A stretch of 32,333 bases of DNA, taken from Ruminiclostridium sp. GTDB lineage: Bacteria; Bacillota; Clostridia; Oscillospirales; Oscillospiraceae. Within the stretch, counting starts at the first letter, position 1. Each line of letters opens with the position of its first letter. The stretch lies in NCBI GenBank assembly GCA_017435425.1, contig JAFSFC010000063.1, positions 1-32,333 on the forward strand, read 5' to 3'. The notes beneath the pieces are model-generated. The model was not told the DNA's origin. It was given only the letters and a program-made list of their open reading frames with translations, and did no database searches. Below, piece after piece: positions 7,032 to 15,790 of the stretch. The translations under genes and the position numbers were made by a program.

Positions 7032-7049
7032 GTCCCAATGAATTGGGAC
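7032..7049. promoter_or_regulatory. Inverted repeat in the fic leader
   Basis: GTCCCAAT, two bases, ATTGGGAC: perfect 8-bp arms located a few bases after the predicted transcription start and about 25 bases before the start codon. It could be an operator or an mRNA hairpin. Confidence 0.5.
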
Positions 7050-7062
7050 GTTTATATATGAT

Positions 7063-7091
7063 AGTATACCCTGTCAGCGCAGTTTTCGCAA
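7063..7091 (-). promoter_or_regulatory. Promoter of fic
   Basis: Minus strand: TTGCGA (7086-7091), 17 bp, TATACT (7063-7068). Confidence 0.6.
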
Positions 7092-7099
7092 TGGTTTCG

Positions 7100-7134
7100 G
7101 AAAAAGCAAAAGTCCGAAGCCTAAGGCTTCGGAC
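7100..7134 (-). terminator. Terminator of tRNA-Leu copy 1
   Basis: GTCCGAAGCC/GGCTTCGGAC stem with a TTTTGC-TTTTT tract on the minus strand, three bases past the encoded CCA. It also belongs to the right copy (7112-7142) of the direct repeat that flanks fic. Confidence 0.85.
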
Positions 7135-7136
7135 TT

Positions 7137-7224
7137 TGGTGCGCGAGGCGGGACTTGAACCCGCACGTGCGTAATGCACACTAGAACCTGAATCTAGCGA
7201 GTCTGCCAATTCCACCACTCGCGC
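7137..7224 (-). tRNA. tRNA-Leu(CAG), copy 1
   Basis: The minus strand folds into a long-variable-arm tRNA of 88 nt including the encoded CCA. Acceptor arms are GCGCGAG/CTCGCGC with discriminator A. The anticodon stem CTAGA/TCTAG encloses the loop TTCAGGT, giving anticodon CAG, which reads CTG leucine codons. The T-arm GCGGGTTCAAGTCCCGC is canonical. Copy 2 at 7368-7455 has the same sequence. Its own promoter and terminator are present. Confidence 0.97.
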
Positions 7225-7253
7225 GTTTGTTGCTGTCTCGTGACTGCTTGAGT

Positions 7254-7282
7254 ATAATAGCACACCCCGGGAGGGATGTCAA
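7254..7282 (-). promoter_or_regulatory. Promoter of tRNA-Leu copy 1
   Basis: Minus strand: consensus TTGACA (7277-7282), 17 bp, TATTAT (7254-7259). Confidence 0.8.
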
Positions 7283-7331
7283 CACCTTTTTTCGCGGTTT
7301 TTGGAAAAAGTTTTTGGGCCGCCTTTTGAGG

Positions 7332-7365
7332 AAAAGCAAAAGTCCGAAACCCTAAGGTTTCGGAC
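7332..7365 (-). terminator. Terminator of tRNA-Leu copy 2
   Basis: GTCCGAAACC pairs with GGTTTCGGAC, followed on the minus strand by TTTTGCTTTTCC. Compared with copy 1 the stem differs by a compensated base pair change. Confidence 0.85.
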
Positions 7366-7367
7366 TT

Positions 7368-7455
7368 TGGTGCGCGAGGCGGGACTTGAACCCGCACGTG
7401 CGTAATGCACACTAGAACCTGAATCTAGCGAGTCTGCCAATTCCACCACTCGCGC
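7368..7455 (-). tRNA. tRNA-Leu(CAG), copy 2
   Basis: Its sequence equals copy 1 across the tRNA, including the encoded CCA and the CAG anticodon. Flanking DNA has diverged outside the promoter boxes and terminator, so this is an old tandem duplication and not an assembly artefact. Confidence 0.97.
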
Positions 7456-7492
7456 TTGTCTGCGCCGAACTGTCTTGCTCAACGCAAGACGT

Positions 7493-7521
7493 ATAATACC
7501 ACCGGCGGGGACAAAAGTCAA
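7493..7521 (-). promoter_or_regulatory. Promoter of tRNA-Leu copy 2
   Basis: Minus strand: TTGACT (7516-7521), 17 bp, TATTAT (7493-7498). Confidence 0.78.
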
Positions 7522-7560
7522 CACCTTTTTCGAGAAAATTCAAAAAAGTTTTTGAGGGTA

Positions 7561-7597
7561 CAAAGCCTCGCAGAGTTCCGGTTCCGCAGAGCCGGAA
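7561..7597 (-). repeat. Tail fragment of the four-hairpin 3' element, after upp
   Basis: On the minus strand a TTCCGG/CCGGAA hairpin is followed by AACTCTGCGAGGCTTTG. The same tail closes the elements behind alaS (14872-14884) and hydA (24801-24819, minus). The first three hairpins are absent here. Confidence 0.5.
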
Positions 7598-7610
7598 TGA
7601 GGGCAAATCA

Positions 7611-7641
7611 AAAACTGCCAGGACATACGCCTGGCAGTTTT
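7611..7641 (-). terminator. Terminator of the tsaE-tsaB-upp operon
   Basis: AAAACTGCCAGG pairs with CCTGGCAGTTTT around a 7-base loop, 15 bases past the upp stop codon. The T-run formed by the stem base continues into TGATTT. Confidence 0.8.
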
Positions 7642-7655
7642 GATTTTGAAAAGTC

Positions 7656-8291
7656 TTATTTTGTTCCGAAGATACGGTCGCCCGCATCCCCCAGGCCGGG
7701 AACGATGTAGCCGTGGTCGTTGAGCTTTTCGTCGCAGGCGGCCACGTAGATGGGCACGTCGGGGTGGTCCTTTTGGATCCGGGCGATGCCCTCGGGGGCG
7801 GCCAGGATGTTCATGAGCTTGATGTTGGTCACGCCGTACTCCTTGATGAAGTCGATGGCGGCAGAGGCGGAGCCGCCGGTGGCCAGCATGGGGTCCAGGA
7901 TGATGACGTCACGCTCGGCGATGTCGCTGGGCATCTTGCAGTAGTACTTCACGGGCTCCAGGGTCTCGGGGTCCCGGAAGAGGCCGATGTGGCCCACCTT
8001 GGCCCCGGGGATCAGGGTGAGAATGCCGTCCACCATGCCAAGGCCCGCACGAAGGATGGGGACGATGGCCAGCTTCTTGCCGGCGATCTTCTTTACGGTA
8101 GCCTTGGCCACTGGGGTTTGGACCTCCACCTCCTCCAGAGGGAGGTCCCGGGTGGCATCATAGCACATGAGGGTGGCGATCTCACTGACCACCTGGCGGA
8201 ACTCGGTGACGCTGGTGTTCTCATCCCGCAGGATGGACAGCTTGTGCTGCAGCAGGGGGTGGTCCAGAATGTGTACCATTTCAGTGTTCAT
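7656..8291 (-). CDS. upp: Uracil phosphoribosyltransferase
   Basis: Upp converts uracil and PRPP to UMP in pyrimidine salvage. The 211 residues match the family length. The PRPP-binding motif [10 protein letters not shown] is at residues 133-142. PILRAGLGM (78-86) and the C-terminal [13 protein letters not shown] block, which contacts uracil, are intact. The start ATG at 8291 has AAGGAGG upstream. It is 24 bases downstream of tsaB on the same strand, so it is probably the last gene of the tsaE-tsaB-upp transcript. Confidence 0.98.
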   Translation of the reverse strand: MNTEMVHILDHPLLQHKLSILRDENTSVTEFRQVVSEIATLMCYDATRDLPLEEVEVQTPVAKATVKKIAGKKLAIVPILRAGLGMVDGILTLIPGAKVGHIGLFRDPETLEPVKYYCKMPSDIAERDVIILDPMLATGGSASAAIDFIKEYGVTNIKLMNILAAPEGIARIQKDHPDVPIYVAACDEKLNDHGYIVPGLGDAGDRIFGTK

Positions 8292-8315
8292 TGTAACGTC
8301 CTCCTTGTGTGGTGG

Positions 8316-9023
8316 TCAGGGGTTCTTGTTCTCTCGTTCCAGCCGCTCCCGCTCTGCCTGGGACAGGCGGTGGTAGACGGGGGCCAGCTCATTGGCGGTG
8401 ATGGTCTGGCCGGCCCGGGCCTTTTCCAGGGCCAGACGAGCCACGCCCCAGGCGCTCTGCATCCGCAGGTTGGGGGGGGCCAGCTTGGCGGGGATGCCGG
8501 CGGCAGTGAGGGCCTCATAGCACAGGTGGGCGCCGTCGCCTACCACGATCTGGGTGGTCTCGGTGCCTGCCAGCTCGGCCACCAGGTCCTCCAGGGAGAT
8601 GGCCCGGTCGGGGGTCAGCCGGTGGACCTGCTCGCCGTCCGCACGGAAACGGGAGTTGTACACCTGGTTCCGGCGGGCGTCCATGGCGGCGCAGATCTCT
8701 CCCTCGAAGCCCACCAGGTTCCAGGCCATGGACTCCAGGGTGGAGCACCCGGCGCAGGGCAGCTCCGCCCCCCAGGCCAGACCCTTGGCGGCGGCCACGC
8801 CGATGCGCAGACCGGTGAAGGAGCCGGGTCCTTCCGCCACAGCGATGAGGTCCATGTCGGCCATGGTGAGGCCGCAGTTTTTCAGCAGATCCTCTGCCAG
8901 GGGCAGAAGGGTCTGGCTGTGGGTCAGGCCGGTGTTCTGAAAGGCCTGGGCGATCAGGGTCTCGTCCTCGCACAGGGCCACGGAGGCGGCCACGGCGGAG
9001 GATTCCAGGGCTAAAATTTTCAT
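8316..9023 (-). CDS. tsaB: tRNA threonylcarbamoyladenosine biosynthesis protein TsaB
   Basis: TsaB is the inactive ASKHA-fold partner of TsaD in the complex that makes t6A37 in ANN-decoding tRNAs. The N-terminal [20 protein letters not shown] (64-73) and IGVAAAKGLAW blocks are diagnostic; length (235) is normal. As usual for TsaB, the metal-binding histidines of TsaD are not apparent. Its start codon overlaps the tsaE stop (ATGA), so the two are translationally coupled. tsaD is not in the window. Confidence 0.96.
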   Translation of the reverse strand: MKILALESSAVAASVALCEDETLIAQAFQNTGLTHSQTLLPLAEDLLKNCGLTMADMDLIAVAEGPGSFTGLRIGVAAAKGLAWGAELPCAGCSTLESMAWNLVGFEGEICAAMDARRNQVYNSRFRADGEQVHRLTPDRAISLEDLVAELAGTETTQIVVGDGAHLCYEALTAAGIPAKLAPPNLRMQSAWGVARLALEKARAGQTITANELAPVYHRLSQAERERLERENKNP

Positions 9024-9445
9024 TCGTCCATCCCCTTTACAGTAATGATGCGCTGGTCATCCCCTTCGCCCCGGCGGATGTCGATGTAGATGGTGTCGGG
9101 CTCCAGGGCATCCAGGATGTTTTCACTCCACTCCACGGCGCAGATGCCCCCCCGGGCCAGGAAGTCCTCCCAGCCGATGTCGAAGAGCTCTTCCGAGGAG
9201 TGCAGGCGGTACATATCAAAATGGAAGAGGGGAAGGCGGCCCCCCTCGTATTCGTTGACAATGGTGAAGGTGGGGCTGGTGACCCGTGCGGAGATGCCCA
9301 GGCCCCGGGCCATGCCCCGGACAAAGGCGGTCTTGCCTGCCCCCAGGTCGCCGGAAAAGGCGATGACCGTGCCGGGAGCCATCTTCTGGACCAGTTCCTG
9401 GCCGAGAGCCTCGGTCTCCTGGGCACTGTTGGTGAGTCGTTCCAT
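9020..9445 (-). CDS. tsaE: tRNA threonylcarbamoyladenosine biosynthesis ATPase TsaE
   Basis: TsaE is the P-loop ATPase of the bacterial t6A complex. The Walker A motif GDLGAGKT lies at residues 32-39, and the [13 protein letters not shown] and FHFDMYRL blocks follow, then [10 protein letters not shown] place the start at the ATG at 9445 (141 residues, normal length) behind AAAGGA; the in-frame ATG at 9508 would add 21 residues unlike the family. It overlaps tsaB by 4 bases. Confidence 0.95.
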   Translation of the reverse strand: MERLTNSAQETEALGQELVQKMAPGTVIAFSGDLGAGKTAFVRGMARGLGISARVTSPTFTIVNEYEGGRLPLFHFDMYRLHSSEELFDIGWEDFLARGGICAVEWSENILDALEPDTIYIDIRRGEGDDQRIITVKGMDE

Positions 9446-9597
9446 GGGATTCCATTCCTTTCCGTGGGGCAAAATGCCCCGTAGACATACTTCAAAATAT
9501 TTTACCACAAATCTGTCCGGGATGCACCCCCTCCCGACAAAATTTATGGCGGAAAGGGGATATCATAGAAAAGAATATACGGAAAGGGGAGTGGGCT

Positions 9598-10701
9598 GTG
9601 GAAAGAAAGGGAACTGGGCTGGTGGCTCTGTGCCTGGCGGCGTCTTTGTACGGGCTGGCCCTCATCTGGTCGGCCACCCGGTATGACCCGGACCTCCACA
9701 GCCTGCCCATGAAGCAGGCCATCGCCCTGGGGGCGGGGGTGGGTCTCTGCCTGCTCCTGCGGGTCCTTCCGGTCCGGACCATCCTCGAGAAGGGCTGGTG
9801 GCTCCTGGCCGCCGGGAATGTGGGGCTGCTCCTGCTCCTCATCCCCTTCGGCAACGACGACGGCACCGGGAACAAGAGCTGGCTGGCCCTGCCGGGGGGG
9901 ATCTTCAACCTCCAGCCCGGGGAATTTGTCAAGGTGGGGTTCCTGCTGCTCCTGGCCCTCCAGCTGACCCGGCTGGAGAAACGGGGGCTGAACCGACCCA
10001 AAGCCGTCCTTCTGCTCACCGGCCATGTGCTGGGCCTCTGCGGTCTGGTGTGGGTGGTCTCCGGGGACCTGGGCATGGTGACGGTCTACCTGTGCATTTA
10101 CTTTGTGATGCTCTGGGGGGCAGGGGTCCACCCCCTGTGGCTCCTGGGGGAGCTGGCCGCCGGGATCGGAGCGGTGGTCCTCCTGTGGCCCCGTCTGCCG
10201 GAGTACGTCCGCCTGCGTTTTCTGGTGGTGTGGGACCACGATTTGGATCCCCTGGGGAAGGGCTTTCAGCAGGGGCGGAGCCTCCTGGCCATCGGGTCGG
10301 GCCAGGTCACCGGGCAAGGATACCTCCAGGGCACCCAGACCCAGAGCGGGTCGGCGTCGGCCCTCCCGGCCCGGCACACGGACTTCATCTTCTCTGTGGC
10401 CGGGGAGGAGCTGGGTCTGGCAGGGTGCCTGGGCGTTCTGGCCCTCCTCTTTTTCATCGTAGGGTGGTGCATGCTCCTGGCCAGGAAAGGGGACAGGCTC
10501 CTGGCCAACACTGCCCTGGGCGTGGCCGGGATGCTGGGGGCACAGATTATATTAAATGTAGGAATGTGCCTGTACGCCGCCCCGGTCATCGGGGTGACCC
10601 TGCCCTTTTTCAGCTACGGTGGGTCCTCTCTACTGGCTTGTTTTGGGGCTGTGGGCATCCTTCTGTCCCTGGCGGGGAAGAGGAAAAAACTGACCGGATA
10701 G
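9598..10701 (+). CDS. SEDS family peptidoglycan polymerase (FtsW/RodA/SpoVE)
   Basis: SEDS proteins polymerise lipid II into glycan strands together with a class B PBP. The 367-residue protein has about ten helices. Signature blocks are [10 protein letters not shown] then [10 protein letters not shown] (first half), [14 protein letters not shown] around residue 262 with the conserved catalytic-type aspartate, and the terminal [16 protein letters not shown]. The compact size and loops fit RodA or SpoVE rather than a long FtsW, but paralogue identity is unsettled. The start is a GTG (9598) with AAAGGGGAG upstream; no in-frame ATG nearby fits. An SLH-domain protein follows after 52 bases, possibly in the same transcript. 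No partner PBP is adjacent. Confidence 0.92.
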   Translation: MERKGTGLVALCLAASLYGLALIWSATRYDPDLHSLPMKQAIALGAGVGLCLLLRVLPVRTILEKGWWLLAAGNVGLLLLLIPFGNDDGTGNKSWLALPGGIFNLQPGEFVKVGFLLLLALQLTRLEKRGLNRPKAVLLLTGHVLGLCGLVWVVSGDLGMVTVYLCIYFVMLWGAGVHPLWLLGELAAGIGAVVLLWPRLPEYVRLRFLVVWDHDLDPLGKGFQQGRSLLAIGSGQVTGQGYLQGTQTQSGSASALPARHTDFIFSVAGEELGLAGCLGVLALLFFIVGWCMLLARKGDRLLANTALGVAGMLGAQIILNVGMCLYAAPVIGVTLPFFSYGGSSLLACFGAVGILLSLAGKRKKLTG

Positions 10702-10753
10702 GGTGGAACCATCCCGGACAAACTGGGAACAACCAAACAAAGGAGGTCATTCC

Positions 10754-11719
10754 ATGTTCCGTGTCTTTCGGCGGGGCGGGTGCCTGCTGGCCCTGGCCGC
10801 CCTGCTTCTTTCCCTGTCCCTGCCCGCCTATGCCATCTTTGACCTGGACGACCAGGTCACCGGGGACAGCCCCAAGCCCATTGCAGAAAACCTGACCCTC
10901 ACCACCTACAAGAACGTGGCGGTGGAGGGGACCTTCGCCGCCGTGGACCCCGACGGGGAGGGGGTCACCTTCCGCATCACCAAGAACCCCGCCCGGGGTG
11001 CTGTGACCCAGACCGAGGAGGGCTCCGCCGCCTTCACCTACACCCCCTACGAGGGGAAGCTGGGGAAGGACTCCTTCACCTATGTGGCCGAGGACGCCAG
11101 CGGCAATGTCTCCCAGCCCGCTCTGGTCTCCATCAAGATCACCCGGCCCGACACCAAGGTGACCTATGCCGACATGGGAGGCCACCCCGCCCACAAGGCG
11201 GCCATTGCTTTGGCCGAGGAGGATGTCTTTGTGGGGGAACAGATGGGGGAAACCTGGTTCTTCCGTCCGGAAGCCCAGGTGACCCGGGAGGAGTTTCTGG
11301 CCATGGCCATGGACCTGGTGGGGATGGAGACCCTGCCCGAGGCCCGGATGACCGGGTTTTCCGACGATGACAGTATCTCCGTCTGGGCCAAGCCCTATGT
11401 GGCTTCCGCCCTGCGGTCCGGGATGATCCAGGGCTCGGAGGGGGCCGGAGGGCCGGTCTTTGCCCCCGCCCGGACCATCACAAATACCGAGGCCGCCGTC
11501 CTGCTGGACCGCCTGCTCCAGGTGGCCGACGTGGCGGACACCGGCAAGGTCACCGGGGAGGCCGCACCGGTCTGGGCCCACCAGTCGGTGGTGAACCTGG
11601 AGGCGGTGGGGGTCCTGGAGGGCTCTGCCGACCTCACCGGAGACCTGACCCGTGCCCAGGCGGCGGAATTGCTTCTTTCCGCCATGGAGGTCCTGGACTT
11701 CCGGGGAGAGCACTGGTGA
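10754..11719 (+). CDS. Secreted protein with an Ig/cadherin-like domain and SLH domains
   Basis: The 321-residue protein starts with a clear Sec signal peptide (basic FRVFRRGG, hydrophobic core, cleavage near PAYA). Residues about 40-130 resemble a tandem-95/Big-type beta domain: DPDGEGVTFRI, AFTYTPYEGKLGKDSFTYVA. The rest holds SLH-like repeats, with FRPEAQVTREEFLAMAMDL, a DDDSISVWAKPYVASALRSG linker, and FAPARTITNTEAAVLLDRLL. A third, weaker repeat ends in LTRAQAAELLLSAMEVL. SLH domains anchor proteins to cell-wall polymers, so this should be a surface protein. The start ATG has AAAGGAGG. Its catalytic or binding role is unknown. Confidence 0.85.
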   Translation: MFRVFRRGGCLLALAALLLSLSLPAYAIFDLDDQVTGDSPKPIAENLTLTTYKNVAVEGTFAAVDPDGEGVTFRITKNPARGAVTQTEEGSAAFTYTPYEGKLGKDSFTYVAEDASGNVSQPALVSIKITRPDTKVTYADMGGHPAHKAAIALAEEDVFVGEQMGETWFFRPEAQVTREEFLAMAMDLVGMETLPEARMTGFSDDDSISVWAKPYVASALRSGMIQGSEGAGGPVFAPARTITNTEAAVLLDRLLQVADVADTGKVTGEAAPVWAHQSVVNLEAVGVLEGSADLTGDLTRAQAAELLLSAMEVLDFRGEHW

Positions 11720-11738
11720 GAAACCTATGGGAATCATC

Positions 11739-11766
11739 TTGACAACCCTTGATTTTGTGATAAAAT
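11739..11766 (+). promoter_or_regulatory. Promoter of the alaS T-box transcript
   Basis: TTGACA (11739-11744), a 16-bp spacer, TAAAAT (11761-11766), just upstream of the T-box leader. Confidence 0.7.
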
Positions 11767-11772
11767 ATCTCT

Positions 11773-12027
11773 ATCATAGCGCAATATGGCGATGAGGAAA
11801 CGAGCGGAACATCAGCAAGCCCAAAGCGAGAGGGGGAGGGTGCAAGCCCCTTGGCGAGCCGGTCCGCAGCCACTTCCGAGCCGCCCGGGATGACCGGGCC
11901 GTCCCATCCCCGTTATAGGATGACTTGAGATGCAAAAATGCTACGCATTTTTGTAATCAGGGTGGTACCGCGTAGTGAAGTAATATCCACTCCGCCCCTG
12001 AACCGTTCAGGGGCGGAGTTTTTGTTT
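11773..12027 (+). promoter_or_regulatory. T-box riboswitch leader of alaS, with terminator
   Basis: The leader has the T-box core AGGGTGGTACCGCG (11959-11972), whose UGGU can pair with the ACCA end of uncharged tRNA-Ala. The Stem I region carries GATGAGGA and GCGAGAGGGGG-type segments. Downstream, a 14-bp stem (ACTCCGCCCCTGAA and complement, 11989-12019) and T-run form the terminator, which an antiterminator pairing at the T-box would prevent. Uncharged tRNA-Ala should therefore raise alaS transcription. I could not locate the specifier codon with certainty; the amino acid is taken from the gene behind it. Confidence 0.95.
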
Positions 12028-12062
12028 TCCCCTGAAAAATATCAAATTGGAGGTAAGATCCT

Positions 12063-14711
<2,649 letters not shown>

Positions 14712-14884
14712 CTTTGCAAACCCGCTTCGCTGGGCTTTGCAAAGTGAAGGATTGCACTGCGTTCAGCGCACGGCCCCAAGGGGCCGCACGTTCACTTCGT
14801 GAGAAGATTTTTTGCCCGGTACACGCCCGTGCAAAAAATGATTGCATTGGTTTCCCCGCCTGCGGGCAGGGAACTCTGCGAGGC
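14712..14884 (+). repeat. Four-hairpin 3' element, copy A (after alaS)
   Basis: In order: hairpin 1 CTTTGCAAA/TTTGCAAAG (14712-14744) with a CCCGCTTCGCTGGG core; linker GGATTGCACTGC; hairpin 2 CGGCCCC/GGGGCCG (14771-14786); linker GTGAGAAG; hairpin 3 ATTTTTTGC/GCAAAAAAT (14807-14839); a C-rich hairpin 4 near 14850-14872; tail AACTCTGCGAGGC (14872-14884). Copies B and C share the linkers but not the stem sequences. It fills the gap before the cupin gene. Confidence 0.65.
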
Positions 14885-14906
14885 AAAAGAACAAGGAGAA
14901 CGTTTT

Positions 14907-15236
14907 ATGATCATTGATTTTGAATCCATCCCCCTGACCGTCGTCCCCCATATGCGGGACGGCGAGAAGGAGGTCCATCTGAGAAAGTACCAGGATGACC
15001 TGGGCAAGATCATGCGTGGTAAGCTGATTCCAGGCGCTACCATTGGCCTGCATGTCCACGAGACCAGCTCCGAGGTCATCTATATCCTGGCCGGTACCGG
15101 CAAGGTCCTGTATGAGGGAGAGTACCTGCCCCTCACCGCCGGCACCACCCACTACTGCCCCAAGGGCAAGGGCCACAGCCTCATCAACGACAGCGATGCT
15201 GACCTGGAGTTCCTGGCCATCATCCCTGAACAGTGA
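14907..15236 (+). CDS. Small cupin-domain protein
   Basis: This 109-residue protein is one conserved beta-barrel cupin domain. The first motif reads GATIGLHVHETSSEVIYILAGTG (given as pattern G-x5-HVH-x3-SEVIY) and the second LTAGTTHYCPKGKGHSLIN, with H, H, E and a later H available for a metal site. Such stand-alone cupins bind metals or small molecules or act as isomerases; no function is assigned. The start is the ATG at 14907 behind AAGGAG. It precedes the HIT gene by 23 bases and is probably co-transcribed with it. Confidence 0.85.
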   Translation: MIIDFESIPLTVVPHMRDGEKEVHLRKYQDDLGKIMRGKLIPGATIGLHVHETSSEVIYILAGTGKVLYEGEYLPLTAGTTHYCPKGKGHSLINDSDADLEFLAIIPEQ

Positions 15237-15259
15237 GAATCATTGAAAGGAGCATTCCC

Positions 15260-15598
15260 ATGAGCGACTGTTTATTCTGCAAGATCATCGCAGGGGACAT
15301 CCCCTCCAAGAAGGTCTATGAGGACGAATCTGTCTACGCCTTCTATGACATCGACCCCCAGGCACCCACCCACTTCCTGGTGATCCCCAAGGAGCACGTG
15401 GAGTCCTGCGGTGCCATCACCCCTGAAAACTCCGCAGTGGTGGCCAAGTGCTTCGAGGCCATTTCCAAGATCACCAAGGAGCTGGGCCTCACCGATTTCC
15501 GTGTGGTGTCCAACTGCGGTCCCCAGGCAGGCCAGACTGTGTTCCATCTGCATTTCCATGTCCTGTCCGGCCGTGACATGACCTGGCCTCCCGGATAA
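15260..15598 (+). CDS. Histidine triad (HIT/HinT-like) nucleotide-binding protein
   Basis: The 112-residue protein matches HinT, which hydrolyses AMP-N-linked (phosphoramidate) compounds. The N-terminal CLFCKIIAGDIPSKKVYED block and the active-site triad HLHFH (residues 96-100, after QTVF) are intact. The end GRDMTWPPG is typical. The start ATG at 15260 follows AAAGGAG. It is probably in one transcript with the cupin gene. Repeat element copy B starts 5 bases after the stop. Confidence 0.95.
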   Translation: MSDCLFCKIIAGDIPSKKVYEDESVYAFYDIDPQAPTHFLVIPKEHVESCGAITPENSAVVAKCFEAISKITKELGLTDFRVVSNCGPQAGQTVFHLHFHVLSGRDMTWPPG

Positions 15599-15602
15599 CA
15601 GA

Positions 15603-15719
15603 CTTCACAGACCCGCTTCGCTGGGCTCTGCGAAGTGTGTTGCAGCCTGCTGCGCGCGCCCTTTGGGCACACTGGCAGGCTGAGCAGAGTTTTTCACGAG
15701 TCGGAGCCCCGGGAAAAAC
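15603..15719 (+). repeat. Four-hairpin 3' element, copy B (after the HIT gene)
   Basis: Hairpin 1 (15603-15635) has the same CCCGCTTCGCTGGG core as copy A with altered but still paired arms (CTTC..CAGA/TCTG..GAAG). Then the linker TTGCAGCCTGCTGC (15640-15653), an inner hairpin around CCCTTTGGG, the complementary linker GCAGGCTGAGCAG (from 15675), and hairpin 3 GTTTTTC/GAAAAAC (15689-15719). CAGCCTGC and GCAGGCTG pair to close the middle part. The AACTCTGCGAGG tail is missing. Confidence 0.65.
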
Positions 15720-15740
15720 CAATTTAAATCGTTTTGACAG

Positions 15741-15767
15741 GCAAAGCTCCCCTTCGGGGGAGCTTGC
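15741..15767 (+). terminator. Hairpin before comEC, terminator-like
   Basis: GCAAAGCTCCCC pairs with GGGGGAGCTTGC around TTC; a short TTTAC follows. It lies about 10 bases before the comEC ribosome-binding site, so it may end upstream read-through or affect comEC expression. Confidence 0.5.
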
Positions 15768-15790
15768 TTTACTAAGGAGGAGGTGACCGG

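Noticed and set aside
7032..7049. Antitoxin binding site proving a toxin-antitoxin operon at fic.
   Set aside because: No antitoxin gene adjoins fic, and the class III enzyme carries its own inhibitor; the palindrome is kept only as a possible operator or hairpin.
5153..7174. 673-codon plus-strand frame spanning the AI-2E gene, fic and a tRNA.
   Set aside because: It crosses two well-supported minus-strand genes, promoters and terminators, and is D/G/H/Q-rich antisense.
14799..14906. N-terminal extension of the cupin protein from an upstream ATG.
   Set aside because: The extension would be translated from the hairpin element; AAGGAG precedes the ATG at 14907, and the cupin fold begins there.
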